NCBI GenBank assembly: GCA_040219515.1
Contig: JAVJSI010000017.1
Coordinates: 62,001 to 126,000, forward strand
Direction of reading: 5' to 3'
Source of the DNA: Acidimicrobiales bacterium
Lineage (GTDB): Bacteria; Actinomycetota; Acidimicrobiia; Acidimicrobiales; Aldehydirespiratoraceae
DNA: 64,000 bases
Made by a program: the position numbers and the translations under genes. Below the pieces are notes generated by a model. That model was not told where the DNA came from and searched no databases. It saw only the letters and a program-made list of their open reading frames with translations. Shown here piece by piece: positions 7,421-14,522 of this stretch (position 1 is the first letter of the stretch; each line of letters starts with the position of its first letter).

Positions 7421-7460
7421 CTCTCCCTTTCTTGGGTGACATTGGTGTCACCCGGGAGAG
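7421..7460 (-). promoter_or_regulatory. Stem-loop spanning the end of the whiB7 leader ORF
   Basis: GGGTGACA (7453-7446) pairs perfectly with TGTCACCC (7441-7434) around a CCAA loop. The stem is extended by CTCTCCC (7460-7454) with GGGAGAG (7427-7421) across a 6-base bulge. The stop codon of the leader ORF (7450-7448) is inside the inner stem, so a ribosome near the end of that ORF would block folding. Confidence 0.6.
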
Positions 7461-7606
7461 GCTCCGGAGGGCCGCTGGTCGCCATAGGGCTTCGTGGCAA
7501 AGGTCCACGAGGTCGAAATGGCGAGGGTCGAACGCACATCAGCACGCGCAGGAGCGGCGGCGGCGTTGAAACCGTTGTGATGCTCGTTGCACATGACGTT
7601 GTTCAT
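7448..7606 (-). CDS. 52-codon leader ORF (uORF) upstream of whiB7
   Basis: This ORF has an AGGAG 5 bases before its ATG at 7606 and ends with TGA at 7448. The peptide begins MNNVMCNEHHNG and ends SWTFATKPYGDQRPSGASPG. It sits between the predicted whiB7 promoter and the terminator hairpin, where the attenuating upstream ORFs of whiB7 and wblC sit in other actinobacteria. Its role is probably regulatory: ribosome stalling would change leader folding. The peptide was not recognised as a known protein. Confidence 0.55.
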   Translation of the reverse strand: MNNVMCNEHHNGFNAAAAPARADVRSTLAISTSWTFATKPYGDQRPSGASPG

Positions 7607-7645
7607 GTCGACTCCTGGTCGCGGCCGGTCTCTCCGGCAGGTGAC

Positions 7646-7680
7646 ACGGTGGCGGACGCTTCGGCATCCGTCAACCGAAT
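7646..7680 (-). promoter_or_regulatory. Predicted whiB7 promoter with AT-rich patch
   Basis: On the minus strand a -35 TTGACG (7674-7669) is separated by 17 bases from a -10 CACCGT (7651-7646). An AT-rich TTAATT lies just upstream of the -35 box. WhiB7 AT-hooks bind AT-rich DNA at that place in their target promoters, so self-activation is plausible. The -10 box is a weak match. Confidence 0.45.
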
Positions 7681-7718
7681 TAACGGCGATTTCTCGAATC
7701 GGGTCCGGACCGGCCCGC

Positions 7719-7724
7719 TACGGT
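7719..7724 (+). promoter_or_regulatory. -10 box of leaderless thioesterase promoter
   Basis: TACGGT lies 7 bases before the ATG at 7732, with no ribosome binding site. The rest of the 436-base interval between whiB7 and this gene is taken up by the whiB7 leader and promoter. Confidence 0.55.
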
Positions 7725-7731
7725 GCCGCCC

Positions 7732-8487
7732 ATGGCCGAACCCGGAGCCGCAGAAATCACCCCTCGGCCGCGGTCCGGCCGGGTGTTCGAGTCCGGTCGC
7801 CGGGTCCGTCTCGCCGATGTGGATCCCACCAGCCGGTGTCGGCTGGATGCGCTGGTGCGGCACCTGCAGGACGTCGCCCGAGACGATTCGGCCGACTCGA
7901 AGCTCGCGAATCCGATGAACTGGGTGGTGCGGCGCACGATGCTCGAGATCCACCAGCCGCCGGTCTTCGAGGAATGGCTCGACATCGCCACCTGGTGCAG
8001 CGGCTACGGCGGCCGGTGGGCCGAGCGACGCACCCAGCTCCGCGGTGACCGCGGGGCCCACGTCGAGGCGTCCACGGTGTGGGTCTTCGTCGACGCCGCG
8101 ACCGGTCGTCCGGCCAAGCTCTCGCCCGACTTCTTCGAGATCTGGGGCGAGACGGCCGGTGACCGTCAGATCTCGGCGCGGACCACCCTGCCGTCGGCCT
8201 GGCCCGACGATGTCCACGACGACGTCTGGACCGTTCGTTTCGGCGACCTCGACGTGCTCGGCCACGTGAACAACGCCGCGCAGTGGATGGCCGTCGAGGA
8301 AGCGCTCGAGCGGTCGGGTCAGGCGAAGTTCCCGGTCCGCGCCGAACTCGAACACGGTCCGGGTGTCGAACCCGGCACCGATGTGCGGCTGAAGTGGCGC
8401 ACCGTCGATGCCGGCATCGAAACGTGGCTCACGACCGACGGCGTCGCCGGCAGCGTCGCTCGGATCGTCCCCCTGCCGCCCTCCTGA
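7732..8487 (+). CDS. Acyl-ACP thioesterase-like double-hotdog protein
   Basis: This 251-residue protein is built from two hotdog domains, as in the acyl-ACP thioesterase family (Acyl-ACP_TE). The first half contains VRLADVDPTSRCRLDALVRH and the second WTVRFGDLDVLGHVNNAAQW, whose Asp/His/Asn pattern matches 4-hydroxybenzoyl-CoA and FatA thioesterases. It probably releases fatty acids from acyl carrier protein or CoA in the cytoplasm. The ATG at 7732 was chosen over an in-frame GTG at 7723 because a -10 box lies 7 bases upstream of it. The gene ends 37 bases before a convergent MBL hydrolase gene. Confidence 0.75.
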   Translation: MAEPGAAEITPRPRSGRVFESGRRVRLADVDPTSRCRLDALVRHLQDVARDDSADSKLANPMNWVVRRTMLEIHQPPVFEEWLDIATWCSGYGGRWAERRTQLRGDRGAHVEASTVWVFVDAATGRPAKLSPDFFEIWGETAGDRQISARTTLPSAWPDDVHDDVWTVRFGDLDVLGHVNNAAQWMAVEEALERSGQAKFPVRAELEHGPGVEPGTDVRLKWRTVDAGIETWLTTDGVAGSVARIVPLPPS

Positions 8488-8524
8488 GTGTCGAACGGCG
8501 GGTTTGGCGGCCGTCGAGGGGAGA

Positions 8525-9604
8525 TCAGGCGGTGGCGAGGTCGAAGCGGAGGAGGCCGTCGTCGTCGCGGCGGGCCGAGGCCTCGCCGATCACCCGGAGA
8601 TGCTCGAGGTGGGCGTAGGTCTCGCTGGCGGCCATCTCGCCCCACGACCGTTCGCGAAAGAGCACCTGCATCCAGGCTTCGACGGGCGCGTCGGGGTGGG
8701 CGTCGGCTGCGTCGCGCAACAGTTGCAAGCGGTCGTCGTGGTGTTCGCGGATGTGGGTGCAGCGTCCGGAGAGGTCCTCGAACGGATGGCCGTGAGCCGG
8801 CAGGACGCACGTGAGCCCTTCGAGCGCGGCGACCTTGTCGAGCGACGCGAAGAACGTGGCGAGCGGGTCGTTCACGTCGGTCGAGCCCGCGATGTGGGGG
8901 GTGATCGTGGGCAGCACATGGTCGCCCGCGAGCAGCACGCCCTCCTCGGGGTCGAAGAGGCACAGGTGGTCGGTGGTGTGGCCGGGGGTGTGGACCGCGA
9001 ACCAGTCGCGCCCGGCGAGCCGCACGATCTCGTCGTCGGCGACGCGGATGGTGGGCTCGGGGCCTCGGAACCGGCGGTGACCGCCCTGGCCCATGACGAT
9101 CCAGCGGCGGATGGCCTCGTCGGGCGGCGGCTCTCGGGTGGTGCCCCACGGCGTGGGTTCGAAGGAGGCGAACCGCCGTTTCCACACCTCGACCAGCTCG
9201 TCCTCGTCGGCGTCGAGCAGGTCCATGTCGATGTCGTCGTTGGCCTCGGCGACGAGCGACCGGAACGACTCGTGGGTGAGGACGGCGGCACCGGCCTCCT
9301 CGGTGAGCTGGTCGGCGCCACCGAAGTGGTCGGGATGGGAGTGGGTGACGATGGTCGTGTGCACCCGGGCCAGCGGAATGCCGGCCGTGGCGAGCCGTTC
9401 GAGCAACGCAGCCCAGGACTCGGGGCCGGGAAGACCGGGGTCGACGAGGGCGAAGCCCCGCTCGTCCTCGAGGGCGTAGGTGTTGACATGACCGAGGCCG
9501 GGCATGGAGATCGGGAGCTGGAGCCGGAGCACGCCCGGTGCCACCTCGGTCACCTCTTCGGAGGCCGGCTCTTGTTCCTGCTTCGTGTAGACGGGATCGG
9601 TCAC
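8525..9604 (-). CDS. MBL-fold metallohydrolase
   Basis: This 359-residue metallo-beta-lactamase-fold hydrolase has the metal-binding motif THSHPDHFGG near residue 90 and later HTPGHTTDHLCLFD, LLAGDHVL and VLPAHGHPF. The C-terminal 80 residues form a helical extension seen in lactamase-B2-type members of this family. The substrate cannot be deduced; thioester or lactone hydrolysis is typical. It starts 9 bases after the end of orn on the same strand, so the two genes probably share a transcript. Confidence 0.85.
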   Translation of the reverse strand: MTDPVYTKQEQEPASEEVTEVAPGVLRLQLPISMPGLGHVNTYALEDERGFALVDPGLPGPESWAALLERLATAGIPLARVHTTIVTHSHPDHFGGADQLTEEAGAAVLTHESFRSLVAEANDDIDMDLLDADEDELVEVWKRRFASFEPTPWGTTREPPPDEAIRRWIVMGQGGHRRFRGPEPTIRVADDEIVRLAGRDWFAVHTPGHTTDHLCLFDPEEGVLLAGDHVLPTITPHIAGSTDVNDPLATFFASLDKVAALEGLTCVLPAHGHPFEDLSGRCTHIREHHDDRLQLLRDAADAHPDAPVEAWMQVLFRERSWGEMAASETYAHLEHLRVIGEASARRDDDGLLRFDLATA

Positions 9605-9613
9605 CCCGGCACC

Positions 9614-10162
9614 CTATTGGGGCGTCGGCGGACTCACGAAAAGGGTCGAGCGGTAGTGGCGGAGCTCGTCGAGGCTCTCGCGGATGTCGTCGAGCGCCCG
9701 ATGGCCGGCGGCCTTCTTCGGCGCCGAGGCGAACGCGTCGGGGTACCAGCGTCGGGCGAGCTCCTTCAGGGTGGACACGTCGACCGATCGATAGTGCAGG
9801 AACTCCTCGACCTCGGGCAGATACGCCGCAAGGAATCGTCGGTCGGTGCCGATGGAATTGCCGCAGAGTGGCACGGTGCGGGCCTCGGGGATGTGCTCGC
9901 GCAGGAACGCCATCGTCTGCTCGCCGGCTTCCTCGAGGCTGACCGTGGATGCCGAGATCTTCTCGAGCAGTCCGCTGCGGGTGTGCATGTCGGTGACGAA
10001 GTCGTCCATCTCGGCCAGTTCGGCCGCGGTGGCCCGAACGATCAGGTCCGGTCCCTCGGCGACCAGCTCGAGGTCGTCGTCGGTGAGCAGCGTGGCGATC
10101 TCTACGATCGTGTGACGGGAGGGGTCGAGCCCGGTCATCTCGAGGTCCATCCAAGCAAGCAT
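9614..10162 (-). CDS. orn: Oligoribonuclease
   Basis: This 182-residue DnaQ-fold 3'-5' exonuclease degrades short RNA oligomers and pGpG to mononucleotides. Exo I is MDLEMTGLD near the N-terminus, Exo II lies around CGNSIGTDRRFL, and Exo III is HRALDDIRESLDEL with the catalytic His. The length is standard. The ATG at 10162 was chosen because a minus-strand -10 box TACCCT lies 6 bases upstream; the open frame continues upstream but looks non-coding. It is divergent from dut. Confidence 0.93.
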   Translation of the reverse strand: MLAWMDLEMTGLDPSRHTIVEIATLLTDDDLELVAEGPDLIVRATAAELAEMDDFVTDMHTRSGLLEKISASTVSLEEAGEQTMAFLREHIPEARTVPLCGNSIGTDRRFLAAYLPEVEEFLHYRSVDVSTLKELARRWYPDAFASAPKKAAGHRALDDIRESLDELRHYRSTLFVSPPTPQ

Positions 10163-10168
10163 CCGATC

Positions 10169-10191
10169 AGGGTAGACGGGGTCGCTAGGGT
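10169..10191. promoter_or_regulatory. Divergent leaderless promoters of orn and dut
   Basis: Minus-strand TACCCT (10174-10169) is 6 bases from the orn ATG, and plus-strand TAGGGT (10186-10191) is 6 bases from the dut GTG. The two starts are only 35 bases apart, so both promoters sit in one short interval. Confidence 0.6.
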
Positions 10192-10197
10192 CGAGCC

Positions 10198-10635
10198 GTG
10201 ATCGATCTTCCCGTCCTACGACTCGACCCCGAACTCCCGCTGCCCGCCTACGCGAAACCCGGCGATGCCGGCGTCGACCTCGTCGCCCGGGAGAGTGTGA
10301 CCCTTGCGCCCGGCGGTGGCCGGGCGCTGGTGCCCACCGGCATCGCCATCGCCCTCCCCGAGGGCTACGCCGGGTTCGTGCAACCCCGCAGCGGTCTTGC
10401 ATTCCGACACGGTGTGACCGTGCTCAACACCCCGGGCCTGGTCGACTCCGGGTATCGGGGTGAGCTGAAGGTGTGTCTGGTGAATCTCGATCCGTCGACC
10501 GCATTCGAGGTCGTGCGGGGCGAGCGGATCGCCCAGCTGGTCGTGCAGGCCGTCGGCCACGTCGAGTTCGTGGAGGTCGAGTTCCTCGACGAGACCGACC
10601 GGGGTGACACCGGGTTCGGGTCGAGCGGACGCTGA
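10198..10635 (+). CDS. dut: Deoxyuridine 5'-triphosphate nucleotidohydrolase
   Basis: This 145-residue trimeric dUTPase hydrolyses dUTP to dUMP, keeping uracil out of DNA and supplying thymidylate synthesis. Conserved motifs are seen in order: motif 1 [11 protein letters not shown], motif 2 [10 protein letters not shown], motif 3 [13 protein letters not shown], motif 4 [10 protein letters not shown], and motif 5 [11 protein letters not shown] at the very C-terminus, which closes over the substrate. The GTG start is set by a leaderless -10 box 6 bases upstream. Confidence 0.95.
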   Translation: MIDLPVLRLDPELPLPAYAKPGDAGVDLVARESVTLAPGGGRALVPTGIAIALPEGYAGFVQPRSGLAFRHGVTVLNTPGLVDSGYRGELKVCLVNLDPSTAFEVVRGERIAQLVVQAVGHVEFVEVEFLDETDRGDTGFGSSGR

Positions 10636-10644
10636 GCCGGCGGC

Positions 10645-11037
10645 TTACCGGGCCGCAGCCTCCGCCGGGGCCTTGCCCAGCCGGACACTCGCCTGGTTCG
10701 GGTCGACGGTGTAGTCGTCGACCAGGCCGCTGACGATCGCGTCGAACCGGTGGACCGCGGTCGCCCCGACCTTGGGCCCCTTTCGTCGGGTGGCCTCGAG
10801 TTCGAAGCAGCCGTCGGCCATCCGGAAGACGATGTCGATGTCGGTTTCGCCCTCCTGATCGAGGCCGTCGAGCAGCAGGATCATGGCCTCGTCGATGGCG
10901 AGGCGCAGATCGTCGATCTCGCCGAAACTCATTCCCTGGCGCAGCGCCAGCGCGGCGGCGCCGACGCGGACGATGCGCGCGTAGGGCGCCCGGGCCGGGA
11001 CCCGCATCAGAATCTCGCTCGTGTCGGTCTGCCCCAC
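10645..11037 (-). CDS. Anti-sigma factor-like (HATPase_c_2, RsbW-type) protein
   Basis: This 130-residue protein resembles anti-sigma regulatory kinases of the RsbW/SpoIIAB type. The stretch MSFGEIDDLRLAIDEAMILL matches the helix that carries the N-box, but the usual Asn is missing, so ATP binding or kinase action may be lost. A second half with FRMADGCFELEATRR fits the sheet of the GHKL fold. The start is GTG. No sigma factor or anti-anti-sigma gene is next to it, so its partner is unknown. Confidence 0.55.
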   Translation of the reverse strand: MGQTDTSEILMRVPARAPYARIVRVGAAALALRQGMSFGEIDDLRLAIDEAMILLLDGLDQEGETDIDIVFRMADGCFELEATRRKGPKVGATAVHRFDAIVSGLVDDYTVDPNQASVRLGKAPAEAAAR

Positions 11038-11088
11038 TGCGTGAGTTTGTCACGGGTGAGGCCGAAGAGCCGATCGCGCCGGTGCCGC

Positions 11089-11094
11089 TAGCGT
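11089..11094 (+). promoter_or_regulatory. -10 box of leaderless DUF4031 gene
   Basis: TAGCGT lies 7 bases before the GTG at 11102, with no ribosome binding site. Confidence 0.55.
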
Positions 11095-11101
11095 CGTCGG
11101 C

Positions 11102-11632
11102 GTGGCAATCCTCGTTGACGACGCTCGGTGGGAATGGCGCGGACTGCGATGGGCCCACCTCGTGAGTGATCGTTCCCGGGACGAGCTCCACGAGTTCGCC
11201 CGTTCGATCGGGAAACGACGGCTCGGATTCCAGGGCGACCACTACGACGTGGATTCGATCGACCGGGATCGGGCCCTCGCCGGCGGTGCCGTCGCCGTCG
11301 ACAGCCGTGAGCTCGTTCGGCGTCTGCGCGACGCCGGATTGCGTGACCGCAATGCAAAACCGCGATGGCAGCGGCTGGCCACCTGGGCTCCGGGCGTTGC
11401 GATGACCGACGGGCCGGTCGACCTTCGTCGCCGGTCCGAGATCCTCGCGGTCGACACGACGAGCGCCGCAGTCGCGCTCTTCGCCGATCCGCATCAGCGG
11501 GTGTTGCTGTGCGACTTCCCGGACTCGGTCGTGGTGCCGGCCGGGGCCGCGTCGATGGCCACCGGCCCCCGGGCCGACGGGTCCTGGAGCATCGAGCTCT
11601 ATTCCGGCTCGACCGGCGCACCGGGCCGGTAG
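11102..11632 (+). CDS. DUF4031 domain protein
   Basis: The first 85 residues match the DUF4031 family, with VDDARWEWRGLRWAHLVSD at the N-terminus, FQGDHYDV in the middle and SRELVRRLRDAGLR at the end of the domain. The remaining 90 residues are a variable C-terminal region without a recognised fold. The function is unknown; the soluble, charge-rich character suggests a cytoplasmic protein. It ends 10 bases before aspartate kinase, which nevertheless has its own -10 box. The start is GTG with a leaderless promoter. Confidence 0.7.
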   Translation: MAILVDDARWEWRGLRWAHLVSDRSRDELHEFARSIGKRRLGFQGDHYDVDSIDRDRALAGGAVAVDSRELVRRLRDAGLRDRNAKPRWQRLATWAPGVAMTDGPVDLRRRSEILAVDTTSAAVALFADPHQRVLLCDFPDSVVVPAGAASMATGPRADGSWSIELYSGSTGAPGR

Positions 11633-11635
11633 CCT
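11630..11635 (+). promoter_or_regulatory. -10 box of leaderless aspartate kinase gene
   Basis: TAGCCT starts inside the TAG stop of the preceding gene and lies 7 bases before the GTG at 11643. Confidence 0.55.
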
Positions 11636-11642
11636 TTTCGCT

Positions 11643-12878
11643 GTGGCCCTCTACGTGCAGAAGTTCGGCGGCACCTCCGTCGGCGATCCCGATCGCATCA
11701 GGGCCGTGGCCGACCACGTCGCCCGCTGTCGCAAGAAGGGCGACCAGGTCGTGTTGGTCGTCTCCGCGATGGGCAAGGAGACCGACGAGCTGCTCCGATT
11801 GGCCGAACAGGTGTCGAAGACCAAGCCCGGTCGCGAGATGGACATGCTCATCACCGGCGGCGAACGCAAGGCGTGCGCCCTCGTGTCGATGGCGCTGCAC
11901 GACCTCGGGATCGAGAGCGATTCGTTCACCGGTAGTCAGGCCGGATTCCTCACGGACTCGACGCATCGCAACGCGAAGATCCTCGACGTCAACCCCCACC
12001 GCATCAAGGACGCACTCGACGCCGGCAAGGTCCCCGTGGTCGGTGGTTCACAGGGTGTGTCGACCGACAACGACGTCACTTTCTTCGGTCGTGGCGGTTC
12101 CGACACCACCGCGGTTGCGCTGGCGCATGCGCTCGGCGCCGAGGCGTGCGAGCTGTACACCGACGTGCCCGGCGTGTTCACCACCGACCCGCGGGTGGTC
12201 GCCGATGCCCGCCAGTTGCATCATGTCTCATTCGACGAACTGCTCGAGATGACCGCCACCGGTTGTCCGAAACCGGCCATGCGGTCGGTCGAGCTCGCCC
12301 GTTCCCACGGAGTGAAGCTGCACGTCCGCAGCGCATTCTCGTGGGTGCCGGGAACCTGGGTCACCGAGGAGGCCTCCATGGAACGCGCCATCATCTCTGC
12401 GGTCACGCACGACACTTCCGAGGCCAAGATGACGGTCTCCGGGGTGAGTGACCGGCCGGGCGTCGCCGCGCTGCTTTTCCGCACGCTGGCCGACGCCGAG
12501 GTGAACGTCGACATGATCGTGCAGAACGTGTCGGACGAGGGTCGCACCGACATCAGCTTCACCCTGCCGCACGAACAGATCGAGGCCGCCACGAATGCGC
12601 TGCGTTCGATCAAGGACGAGCTCGGGTCCGACGACGTCGTGGCCGACGACGCCATCGCCCGGGTGAGCCTGATCGGCGCCGGGATGCAGACCAACCCGGG
12701 CGTTGCCGCCACGATGTTCGAGACACTGGCCGCGAGCGAGATCAACATCGAGATGATCTCCACCTCGGCCATTCGCATCTCCTGCGTGGTGCGAGAGAGT
12801 GCCGTCGAGGATGCCGTCATTGCCCTCCACGCCGCTTTCCAGCTCGACAAGGCGGCCGAAGACCGCGACGACGTCTGA
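11643..12878 (+). CDS. lysC: Aspartate kinase
   Basis: This 411-residue enzyme phosphorylates aspartate at the start of the lysine, threonine and methionine pathway. The N-terminal kinase domain opens with VQKFGGTSVGDPDRIR and contains FFGRGGSDTTAVALA and CELYTDVPGVFTTDPR. Two ACT domains occupy the last 150 residues, with VSDRPGVAALLFRTLADAE and GAGMQTNPGVAATMFETLAA, and usually mediate feedback inhibition by Lys and Thr. Aspartate-family supply also feeds Asn, which the neighbouring NRPS may use, although no direct link is shown. The start is GTG. Confidence 0.96.
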   Translation: MALYVQKFGGTSVGDPDRIRAVADHVARCRKKGDQVVLVVSAMGKETDELLRLAEQVSKTKPGREMDMLITGGERKACALVSMALHDLGIESDSFTGSQAGFLTDSTHRNAKILDVNPHRIKDALDAGKVPVVGGSQGVSTDNDVTFFGRGGSDTTAVALAHALGAEACELYTDVPGVFTTDPRVVADARQLHHVSFDELLEMTATGCPKPAMRSVELARSHGVKLHVRSAFSWVPGTWVTEEASMERAIISAVTHDTSEAKMTVSGVSDRPGVAALLFRTLADAEVNVDMIVQNVSDEGRTDISFTLPHEQIEAATNALRSIKDELGSDDVVADDAIARVSLIGAGMQTNPGVAATMFETLAASEINIEMISTSAIRISCVVRESAVEDAVIALHAAFQLDKAAEDRDDV

Positions 12879-12881
12879 CCG

Positions 12882-14522
12882 TCAGCCCGCCTGTTCCCGT
12901 AGCTCGACGGTGTGATCGGCCAGGGCCGTGACGGCGCGGTGATGGCTGATCAAGAGGACCGTCATCGTCGATCGCAGATCGTTGAGACGCCGGAGGAAGT
13001 CGCCGATCGCCGCTTCGTCGAGATGGTTCGTCGGCTCGTCGAGGACCAGGACCTTGGGCTCGCCGAGCAGGGCACGGGCGATCGAGATTCGCTGTCGCTG
13101 GCCGCCGGAGAGGAGTTGGCCGTCTTCGCCGACCACGGTGTCGATGCCCTTCGGTAGGCCGTCGACCACGGCATCGGCACCGGAAACGGCGAGGGCCTGC
13201 TCGAGTTCGGCATCGGTCGGGTCGGCGCCGTAGGTGATGTTCTCGTGGATCGAGCCCGGTAGGAGGAACGGCTCCTGGGGCACGACGCCGAACTGGCGGC
13301 GCAAGTCATGGAGATCGACCTCGTCGTAGCCGAGGTCGCCGATTCGGATCGCGCCGCCATCGGGCCGGTAGAAGCCCAGGAGCAGACTGACGACCGTGCT
13401 CTTCCCCGATCCGTTGGGCCCGATCAACGCGGTCACCGATCCCGGTGTCATCGTGAACGAGAGTCGGTCGACCACCTGTGTGTCATCGGTGTAGCCGAAG
13501 CTCACGTCGTGGAACGAGAATTCGTCTCCGGCATCGGCCGCACGTGTGCCGTGATACGGGCGGGATGAGGGATCATGGAGGAAGTCGATCACCCGTTGGT
13601 AGGCGTGCCAGCCGCTGATGAGCTCGCTGTAGGCGCCCGCCGACCGCCCGGCGGGTCCGCGTAGCATCGCAAAAGCGGCGTAGAACGCGAGGAGCTCGCC
13701 GAGGGTCATCGAGGTGTCGATGACTGCGGCCCCTCCGGCGACGAGCAGCGCGGCACCGGCGAGTCCGATGATCGACTGTTGGGCGGCGCGATGGGCGGCT
13801 GCGATGAACTCGAACCGACTGTGGGCGCCGGTGAGCATCGCGAGCTCCTGGTCTCCTGCGGTCAACTCGCGTCCCTCTGAGCCGGTCACACGGATGAGGT
13901 CCTGGCTCCGGGTGATCCTCATGACGCGGGTGCTGAACTCCCGGAACACCTGGTGGTAGTGGCGCGTGGCCGGAGTCTGGCGGGCGATCATGAATCGGGA
14001 GACGAGCAACACGAGCGGGAGGAATCCCAGGGTGACCAGTGCCAGTTGCACATCGAGGATCGCGAGAATGATCGCGACGCCGACGGTGATCACGATGTCG
14101 GGCACCAGCTTGTTGAGGGCGGCGCCGAACATCTCGACGGCGCGAAGGCTGTCGGTCACGACCCGGTCGTGGATGTCACCGACGAGGCTTCGGTCGAACA
14201 TCGTGCGGGGCGCATCGAACAGTCGACGAATCAGCGCACCCCGCAGGTCCTGCCCGATCCGTGTCGCGGTTCCGATCTGGAAGTACATGCTCACCACCGA
14301 CGCAGCGCCACTCACCAGCACCGCGGCCGAGACGCCGGCTGCGAGCCCGAGCACGAGGCCCTTCCGCTCGTCGGGCAGTGCGGTGTCGAAGGCGTACCCG
14401 AGGAGGAGCGGAATGGGAAGAAGGGCGAGCGCCTGGACGATCGACAGAGCGGTGGCCAAGGCGATGCGGCCTCGGTAGGGGCGGATCGTGTCGACGAGTT
14501 GGTCGCGAACGATCCGATTCAC
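12882..14522 (-). CDS. ABC transporter half-molecule (membrane plus ATPase domains)
   Basis: This 546-residue protein joins a six-helix exporter membrane domain (residues 15-310) to an ATPase domain. Walker A is GPNGSGKS at 368-375, the signature is LSGGQRQR, and Walker B is VLVLDEPTNHLD. It is of the homodimerising exporter type. Its GTG start overlaps the NRPS stop by 4 bases (GTGA), so translation should be coupled, and it most likely exports the peptide product. The reading frame stays open upstream inside the NRPS; the GTG was chosen because the membrane domain homology begins there. Confidence 0.88.
   Translation of the reverse strand: MNRIVRDQLVDTIRPYRGRIALATALSIVQALALLPIPLLLGYAFDTALPDERKGLVLGLAAGVSAAVLVSGAASVVSMYFQIGTATRIGQDLRGALIRRLFDAPRTMFDRSLVGDIHDRVVTDSLRAVEMFGAALNKLVPDIVITVGVAIILAILDVQLALVTLGFLPLVLLVSRFMIARQTPATRHYHQVFREFSTRVMRITRSQDLIRVTGSEGRELTAGDQELAMLTGAHSRFEFIAAAHRAAQQSIIGLAGAALLVAGGAAVIDTSMTLGELLAFYAAFAMLRGPAGRSAGAYSELISGWHAYQRVIDFLHDPSSRPYHGTRAADAGDEFSFHDVSFGYTDDTQVVDRLSFTMTPGSVTALIGPNGSGKSTVVSLLLGFYRPDGGAIRIGDLGYDEVDLHDLRRQFGVVPQEPFLLPGSIHENITYGADPTDAELEQALAVSGADAVVDGLPKGIDTVVGEDGQLLSGGQRQRISIARALLGEPKVLVLDEPTNHLDEAAIGDFLRRLNDLRSTMTVLLISHHRAVTALADHTVELREQAG

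Noticed and set aside
6921-7508. WhiB start at the far upstream ATG (7508)
   Set aside because: The extra 71 codons cover the attenuator hairpins and uORF end and have no WhiB similarity, while ATG 7295 has a good ribosome binding site.
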